DNA of 64,000 nt from an uncultured Clostridia bacterium (GTDB taxonomy: Bacteria; Bacillota; Clostridia; Oscillospirales; Acutalibacteraceae), in assembly GCA_958436475.1 (NCBI GenBank), contig CAUBKG010000001.1:1-64000 (forward strand), read 5' to 3'. A model generated the notes under the pieces. It searched no databases. It was not told the DNA's origin and saw only the letters and a program-made list of their open reading frames with translations. Position 1 is the first letter of the stretch. Every line of letters starts with the position of its first letter. Of the stretch, positions 21,335 to 30,635 are shown one piece after another. A program made the translations under genes and the position numbers.

Positions 21335-22681
21335 TTATGCCATGTCCCTATCCATCGGAAGCCGTTTTCCGAAAGAGCCGTACGCCTCTCTTTCCAGCCG
21401 CCAGATGTATTTGTCTTTTTTGAAGACGATGCAGGTCAGCACGCCTCCAACTGCTATGATAAAAAACAAAGCCGCGGCGCCCGCCCCCTTCCCTGTGCCG
21501 AATACCGCGGCCAGCAGCCCTTCTGACGGCTGAGCAGCCATAAACGGTTCGAATACCTGATCCACGAGTATCCCTCCGGCAAAGTATCCAAGCGGTATCG
21601 TAAAGAATTGCAGCGTGTTTCTCGCGGAATATACACGCCCCTGCATGGGAAGCGGGACAAACCTGCGAAGCAGCACATCCAGGTTTGCATTCATCACGGG
21701 AATGCTGATCCATCCGAGCACTGCGCCGATACACCAGACCGGAACAGACCGCCCAAAGGCGAGGAAAAAATTTTCTGTGCTCATGGAAAACAGGAGCGTG
21801 CTGCAAATGACGCGGACACGGCTTTTCGGCTCTGGAAGCGCCGATGCAACGACACTGCCCACAAGAAGAGCGACACCCGATACTGCGTTTACAATACCCA
21901 GTGCCTGCTCGCCGCCTCCGCTCCTGGAAAGCAGCATTGCCGGCAGCGCCGCTTCGTATATGGAGGCAATGAAATTGATGGCGGCAAGAAAGAAAATCAA
22001 ATCGAGGATCCCCCGGTTCCTTCTCAAATACCGCAGCCCGCTTCTCGCCGACTGCAAAACCGTTTCTTTGGCGCATTCGGCCGCTTGCTGAAGCTTTGGA
22101 ATCTGTATAAAGAACAAAAGCGTTAGAAAAGCCGCTCCAAACGTGACCAAATCAAACGCTATCACCGCCTGGATTCCGAACAGAGCCATTGCAGTTGTAG
22201 CAAGCACCGGCGCCAGGATGCTCACGAGGGAGTTGGAAAAAGAACGCATGCCGCTTGCCCTCTGATAGTATTTTTCGGGGGTGAGAAGGCTGATGGTTAC
22301 ATCGGCGGCAGGCTGCTGAACGGTGTTCATTAACCCGTTCAAGGCGTTGAGGCAGTAAAGATGCCAAACCTGCAGCTTTCCCGTTTGCAGGAGAACCAGC
22401 ACGGCAACCGTGCAAAACGCCGCAAAGCTGTCTGCGGCGAGCATGGTGATCTTCTTGTTCCATTTATCGCTCAGCGCGCCGGCAAAAACGCTCATGACGA
22501 CATACGGCGCATACGAACACACCGAAAGCAGCGCTGAAGTCAATGCAGAGCCGTGCGCTTCATACGACCATACGATCAGCGCGAAGCTGGTCATTGCGCT
22601 GCCGAGCGCTGAAAACGACTGCGTCAGCAATAACAGAAAAAAGCTGCGCAGCTCCTGAAGGAATTGTTTGATTGCATTCAT
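21335..22681 (-). CDS. MFS exporter, macrolide-efflux-like
   Basis: A 448-residue major facilitator with about twelve helices. FFLLLLTQSFSALGSAMTSFAL at the N terminus and the motif GALSDKWNKKITMLAAD between helices 2 and 3 are typical of the Mef-type (MFS_3) group that exports macrolides and other drugs. The start ATG 22681 is used because GGAG lies at the correct distance; the frame is open to 22720. That GGAG can pair with an upstream sequence to form a hairpin (22684-22724), and a short leader ORF precedes it, the arrangement known from drug-inducible erm and mef genes. The natural inducer and substrate are unknown. Confidence 0.85.
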   Translation of the reverse strand: MNAIKQFLQELRSFFLLLLTQSFSALGSAMTSFALIVWSYEAHGSALTSALLSVCSYAPYVVMSVFAGALSDKWNKKITMLAADSFAAFCTVAVLVLLQTGKLQVWHLYCLNALNGLMNTVQQPAADVTISLLTPEKYYQRASGMRSFSNSLVSILAPVLATTAMALFGIQAVIAFDLVTFGAAFLTLLFFIQIPKLQQAAECAKETVLQSARSGLRYLRRNRGILDLIFFLAAINFIASIYEAALPAMLLSRSGGGEQALGIVNAVSGVALLVGSVVASALPEPKSRVRVICSTLLFSMSTENFFLAFGRSVPVWCIGAVLGWISIPVMNANLDVLLRRFVPLPMQGRVYSARNTLQFFTIPLGYFAGGILVDQVFEPFMAAQPSEGLLAAVFGTGKGAGAAALFFIIAVGGVLTCIVFKKDKYIWRLEREAYGSFGKRLPMDRDMA

Positions 22682-22817
22682 CTGACTTTGCTCCTTTTTT
22701 ATTTTTGGCAAAAAGTGCAAAGTCTTTTCGGGCGAAACGTTGTTTCACTCCATGCGGATCGCCCGGATCAGACCCTGCATGGAGAAGCTGCAATGCATAA
22801 TTTCATAGTTTTCACCT
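22682..22817 (-). promoter_or_regulatory. Translational attenuator of the MFS gene
   Basis: On the minus strand three pairings are visible after the leader ORF begins. Pairing 1 joins 22784-22777 (inside the leader ORF) with 22755-22748 (CTCCATGC/GCATGGAG). Pairing 2 joins 22765-22759 with 22735-22729 (CGGGCGA/TCGCCCG) and cannot form together with pairing 1. Pairing 3 joins GACTTTGC (22724-22717) with GCAAAGTC (22691-22684), extended by CTTTTT with AAAAAG, and covers the MFS ribosome binding site. Ribosome stalling in the leader could rearrange these stems and expose the site. Confidence 0.7.
22768..22806 (-). CDS. Leader peptide of the MFS exporter
   Basis: A 12-codon ORF encoding MKLCIAASPCRV. 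AGGTG lies six bases before its ATG. Its last codons overlap the first arm of the attenuator hairpins. The peptide does not match the erm or mef leader sequences that I know, so it may respond to a different ribosome-targeting compound. Its role is inferred from arrangement only. Confidence 0.65.
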   Translation of the reverse strand: MKLCIAASPCRV

Positions 22818-23007
22818 CACTCAAAGAAAGGGACCCCCTTGGGGAGGGCCTTCGAAGGGCCGCCTAAAAAACGCCGCCCCACATTAAAGCCTTGGGCCGG
22901 GAAAAGTTTCCTTGCCCGGATTCGGCTGAAATGAGAGGCGGTTCCTTGGCCTTATATAAACCGTTAAAGTTCACCGGATTATTTCCGCTCGCATGACAAA
23001 AGCAGAA
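22818..23007 (-). other. Spacer between yajC and the MFS leader
   Basis: No gene. On the minus strand CCGGG/CCCGG (about 22897-22919) and the self-complementary CCTTCGAAGG (22849-22858) form hairpins, with a T-run (22865-22870) between them. One of these may end the yajC transcript. A promoter for the MFS leader is expected here but was not identified with confidence. Confidence 0.35.
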
Positions 23008-23337
23008 TCAATCCACCTCGTGAATCGTTTCATTGGTCTGGATCGCCCAGCGTTTGATCTTTACTTTATTGCGGTCGCTTCCGGTTTCCAGAACGAGAGA
23101 ATCTTCCTTGATCGAAACGACACGGCCGCATAAGCCGCTGATCGTTACGATTTCATCGCCCACCTGCACATTGCGGCGCATTTTATCTTCTTCCTTCTGG
23201 CGCTTCTTCTGCGGACGAATCAGAACGAAATACATCAGCGCGATCGTAACAACGATCATGATGAGCATCGGCCAGATGCTCTGCGTCGCATTAGGCTGCT
23301 GCCCGGCGGGTCCGGAATTGAGAAGCATTAAATCCAT
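23008..23337 (-). CDS. yajC: Preprotein translocase subunit YajC
   Basis: A 109-residue membrane protein accessory to the SecDF part of the secretion machinery. One transmembrane helix is at about 20-41 (SIWPMLIMIVVTIALMYFVL), followed by IRPQKKRQKEEDKMRRNVQVGDEIVTISGL, which is diagnostic for YajC (quoted in part: RPQKKRQKEEDKM). The C-terminal half is a small beta domain. GGAGG precedes the ATG. Confidence 0.95.
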   Translation of the reverse strand: MDLMLLNSGPAGQQPNATQSIWPMLIMIVVTIALMYFVLIRPQKKRQKEEDKMRRNVQVGDEIVTISGLCGRVVSIKEDSLVLETGSDRNKVKIKRWAIQTNETIHEVD

Positions 23338-23390
23338 TTATTTTGTACCTCCATACTTGTATTATTATAATAGTAGCAAACTTTATGAGG

Positions 23391-24008
23391 TTAATCAACC
23401 TTTTTTGTGTCGCTTTTTCGCAGGGAAGCCAATTTATTTTGATATTCTTCATAATCATATAACGTGTTGAGCACCTGCACGAGAGAATTGGAAGACAGAT
23501 GGGCGGGCAGGCCGAGGCTTTTCAGAAACGCCTCCCGCAGCTCCCGGCTGCCTTCTCCCCCAGAAAGGCCGTCTGTATACAAATCGGTTTTAGTAATAGG
23601 GCGGGTGCGTTCCGGGAGGTTCTCGCCTTCCTCCAGCGGTACGCCGGAACGCCGCAGTGCTTCCAGCAGGACCTCAGCCGGAACGCCTTCCACCCCAAGC
23701 TTCCCCTCTGCGGAGGGCTTTGCTTTCCGCTTTTCCTTGCCGAACATATCCGGAATATACGCTTCATAAACTTTCCCCTCCGGTACGCTTCCGCGCAGAT
23801 AGGAACGGATGCGGAACCCGGCGGCGTCGCTGTCTGTCAAAATGACGATCCCGCGCTCCCGGGCGATTTTGCGGATCATTTGAAGCGTTGCACGGCTTTT
23901 GAAAATGCGGAAGCCGTCCGTTTCGATAATGAGGGTATCGAGCAGGCCGGAGAGCTTGATTTTATCGTACTTCCCTTCCACGATCACAGCGGGTCTGATG
24001 CGGATCAT
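23391..24008 (-). CDS. RNase M5-like Toprim protein (DUF4093)
   Basis: A 205-residue protein with an N-terminal Toprim domain: AVIVEGKYDKIKLSGLLD (catalytic-type Glu near 10) and ILTDSDAAGFRIRSYL (DxD motif near 56). The C-terminal part matches DUF4093. In RNase M5 the same domain order cleaves 5S rRNA precursors; clostridial paralogs with this C-terminal domain are common and may process other RNAs. The start overlaps the stop of holA by four bases, so the two genes are translationally coupled. Confidence 0.8.
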   Translation of the reverse strand: MIRIRPAVIVEGKYDKIKLSGLLDTLIIETDGFRIFKSRATLQMIRKIARERGIVILTDSDAAGFRIRSYLRGSVPEGKVYEAYIPDMFGKEKRKAKPSAEGKLGVEGVPAEVLLEALRRSGVPLEEGENLPERTRPITKTDLYTDGLSGGEGSRELREAFLKSLGLPAHLSSNSLVQVLNTLYDYEEYQNKLASLRKSDTKKVD

Positions 24009-25054
24009 CGCTTTCCCCCCGATACGGCCAGAAGAAGCCCGGCCACTGTTTTTTCCAGCGCCGTATGGTTATCCACGGCGGAGGCCTTCAGCATGCCGTC
24101 GGCCTCGTCCAGCACATTCAGGCAGGTTTCAATCTGCGCGGCGGTAAGGGCTTTTGCATCTCTCGCGGCATTGCGCAGGCGGAACTCCCTGCCCCGGTAT
24201 TGGTAATACTGCGCGGCGCTTTCGGCGGGCTGCCCCTCATCGAGGCACACCTTGGCGCGATAAATATCCGCGAACGCATTGCACAGCACGCCGAAGATGA
24301 CGACCGGCTCGGCCTTTTGAAGGAACAACTCATCGAGCAGAGAGAAGGCGCGGGCGGAATCCTTCCGGAGAATTGCCTTTGCGATATCGAAAACGCTCGC
24401 ATCCAGCGTGTGGGAAGCGACGGCGTCCACATCGTCCACGGTAATTTCTTCCCCCCGGCTATAAGCGCACAGCTTTTCGATTTCAGACTGTAAAAGCTGG
24501 AGATCGTCTCCCGCAAGCTCCACGAGGCGGCCCGCCACGGCGGGAGGAAGCGTTTTCCCCCTCGCCTTTGCCGCGCCGACGAGGAGGCGGACGAGCGAGG
24601 CGGCGTCCTTTCTTGCAAACTCCGCCGCTCCGCCGCATTTTTTCACAAGCTCAAAAACGCTTTTTTGCTTCGCCGTTTTTTTGGAGCCGATCTGCACGGA
24701 ATCGTACCAGAAGACCAAAGTCGTATACGCGGGCGGGTCTTGGAGATATGCTTTGAGTTTTTTCGTATCGTCTGCCCGGAGGGCCTCCGGGTCGAGGTCG
24801 CAGACGAGCACGCACTTGCGCTCCGCCATCAGCGGAAAGGCCTCGCAGGTTTCCAGGATCAGATCCAACTGGTCTTCCCTGCCGTTAAAACGAAAAAGGT
24901 TGAAATCGGTGGATTCCGCCGGAACCGATTTTTTTGCAATTTCCTCCGCATAGTGCTGGCAAAGAAACGTTTCTTCCCCACTGAAGAAATAAGCAGGCAG
25001 GAATTCCCCCTGCTTGATTTGTTGTTTCAGTTCATTTTCTTTCAAAAGAGGCAT
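24005..25054 (-). CDS. holA: DNA polymerase III delta subunit
   Basis: A 349-residue clamp-loader subunit that opens the sliding clamp. It has the usual three-domain AAA+-like layout without a functional P-loop: QGEFLPAYFFSGEETFLCQHYAEEI at the start (quoted in part: AYFFSGEETFLCQHY), CDLDPEAL near 80, and the C-terminal helical collar with AKAILRKDSARAFSLLDELF. The length is standard. It follows comEC by 15 bases, the usual gene order in Firmicutes. AAGGAG precedes the ATG. Confidence 0.9.
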   Translation of the reverse strand: MPLLKENELKQQIKQGEFLPAYFFSGEETFLCQHYAEEIAKKSVPAESTDFNLFRFNGREDQLDLILETCEAFPLMAERKCVLVCDLDPEALRADDTKKLKAYLQDPPAYTTLVFWYDSVQIGSKKTAKQKSVFELVKKCGGAAEFARKDAASLVRLLVGAAKARGKTLPPAVAGRLVELAGDDLQLLQSEIEKLCAYSRGEEITVDDVDAVASHTLDASVFDIAKAILRKDSARAFSLLDELFLQKAEPVVIFGVLCNAFADIYRAKVCLDEGQPAESAAQYYQYRGREFRLRNAARDAKALTAAQIETCLNVLDEADGMLKASAVDNHTALEKTVAGLLLAVSGGKR

Positions 25055-25069
25055 GGCCTTGCTCCTTCG

Positions 25070-27310
25070 TTATTGTACCCAGGAGGCGTTTTGCAGCCGG
25101 AGCCGGGTCCCGTTTGTTTTCAGATATACTGTTTCCCCCGCCGGAAGAGTGGCCACTCCGCGCGCCGCAAGGCGCGAAGCAGTCATCTGCACATGGGAGG
25201 GCTCTGCGGAAACCACGCAGGTCGCGCACTGTGCAAGTGAGATATTTTCCGGTTCCACACCTGTGCAGAACACAGCATCCGCCTTCTGCTTTTCTTTGGG
25301 AAGCAGGGCGAGGTCCACGCCGGGCGGCGTAAAAAGCAGCACCGTATCGCCTACGGCCAGACGGACGATCAGGCGCGTTTCATCGAGCGGAAAGGTTTCA
25401 AGCGTGCAGTCCTTCCAGAATTGGAGAGAAAGCGAGGCGGTCCATAATTCATTCTCCTGTGCACCGCGTTTTGCGGCACGCAGATATTTGCCTTCCTCCG
25501 GTGCCGCAACGATACGGACCGGGCAGCCTTGGAGCAGTTCTTCGGCTCCGGATGCATACAGATCGTTCATCTGCGGGAACACGGCGGCGTCAAGCTCCGA
25601 AACGACATTTCTTTGGAGCTGCCGTTGCACGGCCAAGGCTGGAAGGCCATCGCCTCCGCAGCCGATAACGATCGCCCTATCCGCTCTCGTAAGCACCGCG
25701 CTGTAGCCGTTTTCCTGCTGTAAGACGGCGATCTGCACATCTTTTGCGGAAGCAAGGTGAAAGGAGAGCGTCCCTACCGCCAAAAGTATGGCACAGAGCA
25801 CGGCAGTGAATTTCAGCAGCCGGCCGCGGTGGTTCAAAAACAGAGCCAGGGCAAAAAGCAGGAGGGAAAGCCCCACCCACAGCCGGACATACAGCTGCCC
25901 GGCGGGAATGAAGGCATAAGGGATTCCGGCAAGGCAGCTGCAAACGGCAAGAATATACCGGCTTCCAAAGAAAATCAGCCATGAGAGCGGAGCAGCTAAA
26001 AGCTTCAGCCCTATTACACATAAGACTGCGGCCGCGGCGGTCAGGATAAAAATGAAAGTTACCACCGGAAGGATCAGCAGGTTCGTGAGTGGGGCAACCA
26101 GGGAAACCGCGCCGAACCGGAAAATCATAACCGGAAGGGTGAACAGGGATGCACACAGCGAGGTTGCAACGATCATCATCCCGCCGCGGTAAAGCTTTGC
26201 CCCGTGCTTTTTCGGGCCCGGTGCGCGGCGCAAAAACCACCGGTACAGCGGTGCTGCACCCAGAATGATGCCGAGCGTGGCGAGAAAGGAAAGCTGGAGG
26301 CTGATATCGGTTGCAGCGAAAGGATTGGCCGCCGTAATGCACAAAACAGCAAATCCGAGGGAATTCAGCGAATCTCGGTCTTTTCCGAGCATCTGGCCCA
26401 GCAGATACAAAATATACATAATCCCCGCGCGCAGAATGGAAGGAGAAAAACCCGCAACCGCGGCAAAGAAAAGGATGAGAAAAGAGGCCAGAAGATAAGA
26501 CAGCTTCTTTCTGATGCGCAGGCGGGCAAACAGCCACAGCGCCGCGCCCAGCAGGATGGAAACATGCATCCCCGAAGCCGCAAACACATGAGAAACGCCC
26601 GATTTGCGGACAAAATCTGCCGAATCGGCGGACAGGCCGGAATCATCCCCAATGAGGAGCCCGAGCGCTACCGCCGCTTCCTCTTCCGGGAGCAAACCGT
26701 TTATCGCATTCCGCACGAACTGGCGGGTTTTCACGGCGTAGTAATAAAGCGGCTTTGCGCCCATGAGAGGCTCCGCCGAAGCCTCACCCGTTACATAGGC
26801 GGAGAGATAAATCCCCTGGCTGCGGTAATACCGCTCCGATTCGCCCGACGAAAGCTCGCTCGGGCGGTAAAGGTAAACCTGGGCGCGGACCCGGTCAAAG
26901 CAGGCGGCATTCAGATTTTCCCTGGAGGAAAGGCGGATTTTCACTTCCTGCCTGCCGCCGCAGGAAACGAAATCTGTTTTCACCAAGTAATAATACCGGC
27001 CGTTTGCCGCTTGTGGTTCCTCCACAACCGTTCCGGTAATTTCCGCATTTCTGCCTCCCATTTCCACCGCAGGCGCCACGAGCAGATAAGAAAACAGGCA
27101 AAAGCTGCAACACGCGATACACGCCGCGGCAAAGCAGGCCGGATAGATGCGCGCCTTCCGAAGTGGAATAATGAGGATAGAGGCTAAAAATAAAAGCAAA
27201 AAAGCGGCCAGCAGGCACAAAACGATCTGGAGCCTCAGCGCCGAGACCGACGCCAAAACCAGTAAATAGGTGAACCCGATTACTGCAAAAGGCCGTTTCA
27301 TGCCGCACAA
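25070..27310 (-). CDS. comEC: ComEC/Rec2 DNA-uptake channel protein
   Basis: A 746-residue membrane protein that carries single-stranded DNA across the membrane in natural transformation. Hydrophobic helices near the N terminus are followed by a DUF4131-type beta domain, then the competence domain with FAASGMHVSILLGAALW (HxS motif near 245) and repeated helices up to about 500. The C-terminal third resembles the metallo-beta-lactamase-like domain, but its metal motif is not evident: the usual HxHxDH is missing, so the nuclease site may be degenerate. The frame starts at TTG 27310 (AGGA six bases upstream); ATG 27301 is the alternative. Confidence 0.88.
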   Translation of the reverse strand: MCGMKRPFAVIGFTYLLVLASVSALRLQIVLCLLAAFLLLFLASILIIPLRKARIYPACFAAACIACCSFCLFSYLLVAPAVEMGGRNAEITGTVVEEPQAANGRYYYLVKTDFVSCGGRQEVKIRLSSRENLNAACFDRVRAQVYLYRPSELSSGESERYYRSQGIYLSAYVTGEASAEPLMGAKPLYYYAVKTRQFVRNAINGLLPEEEAAVALGLLIGDDSGLSADSADFVRKSGVSHVFAASGMHVSILLGAALWLFARLRIRKKLSYLLASFLILFFAAVAGFSPSILRAGIMYILYLLGQMLGKDRDSLNSLGFAVLCITAANPFAATDISLQLSFLATLGIILGAAPLYRWFLRRAPGPKKHGAKLYRGGMMIVATSLCASLFTLPVMIFRFGAVSLVAPLTNLLILPVVTFIFILTAAAAVLCVIGLKLLAAPLSWLIFFGSRYILAVCSCLAGIPYAFIPAGQLYVRLWVGLSLLLFALALFLNHRGRLLKFTAVLCAILLAVGTLSFHLASAKDVQIAVLQQENGYSAVLTRADRAIVIGCGGDGLPALAVQRQLQRNVVSELDAAVFPQMNDLYASGAEELLQGCPVRIVAAPEEGKYLRAAKRGAQENELWTASLSLQFWKDCTLETFPLDETRLIVRLAVGDTVLLFTPPGVDLALLPKEKQKADAVFCTGVEPENISLAQCATCVVSAEPSHVQMTASRLAARGVATLPAGETVYLKTNGTRLRLQNASWVQ

Positions 27311-27339
27311 CCGCTTTCCTTGAGGATTCTTGGGTTCGA

Positions 27340-27678
27340 TCAGCCCATTTGGCCGGTCAGCTTTTTGCCGCCCAGCAGGTGAAAATGCAGGTGGCGCACG
27401 GACTGGCAGCCGTCCCGCCCGGAATTGGTCACGATGCGGAAGCCGTCTGTAAGCTTCAGCTCTTTTGAGAGCTTTGCCGCCACTTCGAAGATGTGCGCCG
27501 CAACGGCGCTGTTTTCCCCGGAAATATCCGCCGCAGAGGCGATATGTTCCTTCGGCACGATCAAAACGTGGACCGGCGCCTGCGGAGCGATATCCCGAAA
27601 AGCGTATACCAATTCGTCTTCATACACCTTGGCGGAGGGGATTTCCCCCGCGATGATCTTGCAGAAAAGGCAATCCAT
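27340..27678 (-). CDS. HIT-family (Hint-like) hydrolase
   Basis: A 112-residue histidine-triad protein. CLFCKIIAGEIPSAKVYED at the N terminus contains the zinc-type CxxC, and HLHFHLLGG near residue 97 is the catalytic triad motif. Hint proteins hydrolyse nucleotide phosphoramidates such as AMP-lysine. It is separated from alaS by 15 bases on the same strand, so probably belongs to that transcript. In this position it may clear aminoacyl-adenylate by-products, which is inference. Confidence 0.93.
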   Translation of the reverse strand: MDCLFCKIIAGEIPSAKVYEDELVYAFRDIAPQAPVHVLIVPKEHIASAADISGENSAVAAHIFEVAAKLSKELKLTDGFRIVTNSGRDGCQSVRHLHFHLLGGKKLTGQMG

Positions 27679-27693
27679 ATGTTTTTTCTCCTC

Positions 27694-30321
27694 TCATTTG
27701 AGCATACCGGCGACGATTGCTTCCGCCGCCGAAAGCGCTTCGCTTCGCTTGGAGACATCCTTTCCGCCGGCCATAGCGCTGTCCGCCCGGCCGCCGCCGC
27801 TGCCCCCTGCTATTTTAGCCACCTCGCGGACGATATTGCCCGCGTGCGCGCCCGCCGCCACGGCTTCTTTCCCGCAGGAGCAGGCAAAGGTCAGCTTACC
27901 GCCTGCGGATACTGCCGCCAGAGTAACGATATCGTTAGCCTTCTCTCTGGCCGCGTCGCAGATCCTGCGGGCGGCTTCGGGCTTTGCATCGTCGAGCGCT
28001 ATGGCAACCAGTTTCACTTTACCGATTTGCTTTGCGTTTTGAAGTAGAGAATTTATTTCCGCAGAGGCGATTTTGCTGTTAAGGGAATCTACTTCCCTCT
28101 CGAGCTTTTTCACTTCGGCGGTGAGCGACGCCGCACGCGAGGGGAGCTCCTCTTTGTTCTGCACCTTTAAGGCGGAGGCTGTTTCTGAAAGGAGCGCCTG
28201 CTCCTGCTGGATGAATTCCAGCACACCCGCGCCCGTAATCGCTTCCACACGGCGTACGCCCGCGGCCACAGAGGATTCCGAAAGGATTTGGAAAAGGCCG
28301 AGCTTGGCCGTGTTATCCACGTGAGTGCCTCCGCACAGCTCCATGGAAACGCCCGGCACGCCGACTACGCGGACGACGTCTCCGTACTTTTCCCCAAACA
28401 GGGCCATCGCCCCCCGTTTGCGCGCCTCTTCAATGGGCATCTCCTCGGTTTCCACCGGCAGTGCAGCAAGGATATTTTTATTGACCTCCGCTTCGATTGC
28501 GCGGAGTTCGTCCTCCGCCAGCGCGGAGAAATGCGTAAAATCGAAACGCATGCGTTCGGCGGTGACGAGCTGCCCCGCCTGCTCCACATGGGTGCCGAGC
28601 GTTTTACGCAGGGCCGCCTGCAGAAGATGCGCCGCCGTATGGTTGCGGCGGGCGGCATTTCGCCGGGAAACGTCGATTTTAGCAGTAACATTTTCTCCCG
28701 CACGGAAAGCGCCGGAGACTACCGTTCCCGTGTGCAGGAATACGCCGGTGGGCGTTTTGGTGGTATCGGTTACTTCAAACACGGCCCCGCCGCAGGAAAT
28801 GATGCCTTTATCCCCCGCCTGTCCGCCGCTTTCCGCATAGAAGGGAGATTCCTCAAGCACCAGAACGGCCTGCGCGCCGGCAGACGCTCCCGAAGCCTCT
28901 TCCCCGCCGGTCAGAATTTGGAGGATCCGGGTTTCAGTCTCGTTTTCCGTATAGCCCGTAAACCGGGTGGCCGGGCAATCCTTCAGCGCGTTGCCGCCGC
29001 CCGCCCAGGCTTCTTTCGCCGCGCTCTCGCGGGAATTGCGCGCGCGCTCTTTTTGCTCCCGCATCAGACGTTCAAAGGTATCTTCATCAATCGAAATACC
29101 CTTTTCGTCCAGAATCTCGCGGGTCAGGTCGATGGGAAATCCATACGTATCATAAAGCTTGAAGGCATTTTCGCCGGAAAGCTGGGTCATGCCATCTTCC
29201 ATCATGTCGGAAAGGAGGCTGAGGCCCTTATCGATCGTTTTCTCAAAGTTTTCTTCTTCGGTGGTGAGCAGCTTTTTAATAAAATCTTTCTTCGAAACCA
29301 GCTCTGGATAGGCACTTTTGTTTTCCTCGATAACCGTATCGCACACTTCCGAAAGGAACGGACGGTGGATGCCGAGCAGGCGGCCGTGCCGTGCGGCGCG
29401 GCGGAGCAGGCGGCGGAGCACATAGCCCCTTCCCTCGTTGGAGGGCATTACCCCATCTGCAATCATGAAGGTGGTGCTGCGGATATGGTCGGTGATGACG
29501 CGCAGGGAAACGTCTGTTTTTTCGTCTTTCCCATAGGTAACGCCTGCAATGCGGGAGATATGCTTCATGATGTTCTGAACCGTATCCACTTCAAACAGGT
29601 TGTTTACCCCCTGCATGATGCAGGCGAGGCGCTCGAGGCCCATGCCGGTATCAATGTTCGGATGGTCGAGGGGGGTATAGTTGTTTTTTCCGTCGTTTTC
29701 AAACTGGGTGAACACGAGATTCCAGAATTCCACGAACCGGTCGCAGTCGCACCCCACGGCGCAGTCCGGCTTGCCGCAGCCGTGCTCCGGGCCGCGGTCG
29801 AAATAAAGCTCCGAGCAGGGGCCGCAGGGCCCCATGCCGTGCTCCCAGAAATTATCTTCCTTTCCGAGGCGGACGATATGGTCGGCCTTTACGCCTACCT
29901 CTTTCGTCCAGATTGCAAAGGCTTCGTCGTCGTCCTGATAAATGGAAACCCAGATGTTGTCTACCGGCAGCTCCAGCACCTTCGTGCAGAATTCCCACGC
30001 CCACGCGGTTGCCTCGTGCTTGAAATAATCGCCGAACGAGAAGTTGCCGAGCATTTCAAAATAGGTGCCGTGGCGCGCTGTTTTGCCCACGCGCTCGATA
30101 TCGGGCGTGCGGATGCATTTCTGGCAGGTGGTCACCCGCTTGCGGGGCGGCGTGATCTCCCCGGTGAAATATTTTTTCATCGGCGCCATGCCGGAATTGA
30201 TGAGCAGGAGGCTGTTATCGTTCTGCGGGATGAGCGGGAAGCTCGGCAGGCGAAGGTGCCCCTTGGATTCAAAAAAGCTCAGGTATTTTTCGCGAAGTTC
30301 GTTGAGGCCTGTCCATTTCAT
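27694..30321 (-). CDS. alaS: Alanyl-tRNA synthetase
   Basis: An 875-residue enzyme charging tRNA-Ala. The N-terminal catalytic domain shows HLRLPSFPLIPQNDNSLLLINSGMAPMKKYF (quoted in part: LLLINSGMAPMKKYF) and RVTTCQKCIRTPDIE. The editing domain carries HTAAHLLQAALR (near 565) and the later CGGTHV (near 667), the zinc-binding motifs. The C-terminal DHHA1-type domain ends with GGGRADSAMAGGK. The start follows AAGGAG. Expression is controlled by the T-box upstream, which senses uncharged tRNA-Ala. Confidence 0.97.
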   Translation of the reverse strand: MKWTGLNELREKYLSFFESKGHLRLPSFPLIPQNDNSLLLINSGMAPMKKYFTGEITPPRKRVTTCQKCIRTPDIERVGKTARHGTYFEMLGNFSFGDYFKHEATAWAWEFCTKVLELPVDNIWVSIYQDDDEAFAIWTKEVGVKADHIVRLGKEDNFWEHGMGPCGPCSELYFDRGPEHGCGKPDCAVGCDCDRFVEFWNLVFTQFENDGKNNYTPLDHPNIDTGMGLERLACIMQGVNNLFEVDTVQNIMKHISRIAGVTYGKDEKTDVSLRVITDHIRSTTFMIADGVMPSNEGRGYVLRRLLRRAARHGRLLGIHRPFLSEVCDTVIEENKSAYPELVSKKDFIKKLLTTEEENFEKTIDKGLSLLSDMMEDGMTQLSGENAFKLYDTYGFPIDLTREILDEKGISIDEDTFERLMREQKERARNSRESAAKEAWAGGGNALKDCPATRFTGYTENETETRILQILTGGEEASGASAGAQAVLVLEESPFYAESGGQAGDKGIISCGGAVFEVTDTTKTPTGVFLHTGTVVSGAFRAGENVTAKIDVSRRNAARRNHTAAHLLQAALRKTLGTHVEQAGQLVTAERMRFDFTHFSALAEDELRAIEAEVNKNILAALPVETEEMPIEEARKRGAMALFGEKYGDVVRVVGVPGVSMELCGGTHVDNTAKLGLFQILSESSVAAGVRRVEAITGAGVLEFIQQEQALLSETASALKVQNKEELPSRAASLTAEVKKLEREVDSLNSKIASAEINSLLQNAKQIGKVKLVAIALDDAKPEAARRICDAAREKANDIVTLAAVSAGGKLTFACSCGKEAVAAGAHAGNIVREVAKIAGGSGGGRADSAMAGGKDVSKRSEALSAAEAIVAGMLK

Positions 30322-30344
30322 ACACAGATTTCTCCTTCAAAAAA

Positions 30345-30592
30345 GATAAAAATGCCTCCGCCTCCAAAACTATGGGACGAAAGCATTCCGCGGTACCACC
30401 CAAATTGCACATGACGTGCCACTTTAAGCCCTTTAACGCAGGGATACGCCGCCGCTCCTCACGGCAGAGCTGCAGGATGGCCCTCCTTACCCGTTTCGGC
30501 GGCCGCCTCGCAGCAGACCGGCAGCCCTCTCTGGCGCCGCTGGAAAAGGATTTGCCCTGCAATTGCTTTTTGCAGTTTAAAAACCAAAAGTT
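30345..30592 (-). promoter_or_regulatory. T-box riboswitch of alaS
   Basis: On the minus strand the leader contains the canonical T-box sequence GGGTGGTACCGCGG (30391-30404), followed by a terminator candidate in which ATGCTTTCGTCC pairs with GGAGGCGGAGGCAT before a T-run. The preceding 190 bases are GC-rich and structured, as expected for stem I. Uncharged tRNA-Ala binding should switch to the antiterminator. I could not place the Ala specifier codon with certainty. Confidence 0.93.
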
Positions 30593-30598
30593 ATATTT

Positions 30599-30628
30599 AT
30601 TATAATCCATCTATGGGATAATTGTCAA
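30599..30628 (-). promoter_or_regulatory. Sigma-A promoter of alaS
   Basis: On the minus strand a perfect TTGACA (30628-30623), an 18-base spacer and a perfect TATAAT (30604-30599). Transcription should start near 30592. Confidence 0.9.
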
Positions 30629-30635
30629 CCGGTCC

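Noticed and set aside
28288..30414. 708-codon open frame on the plus strand
   Set aside because: It is the antisense of alaS, an unmistakable gene, in GC-rich DNA where reverse frames stay open.
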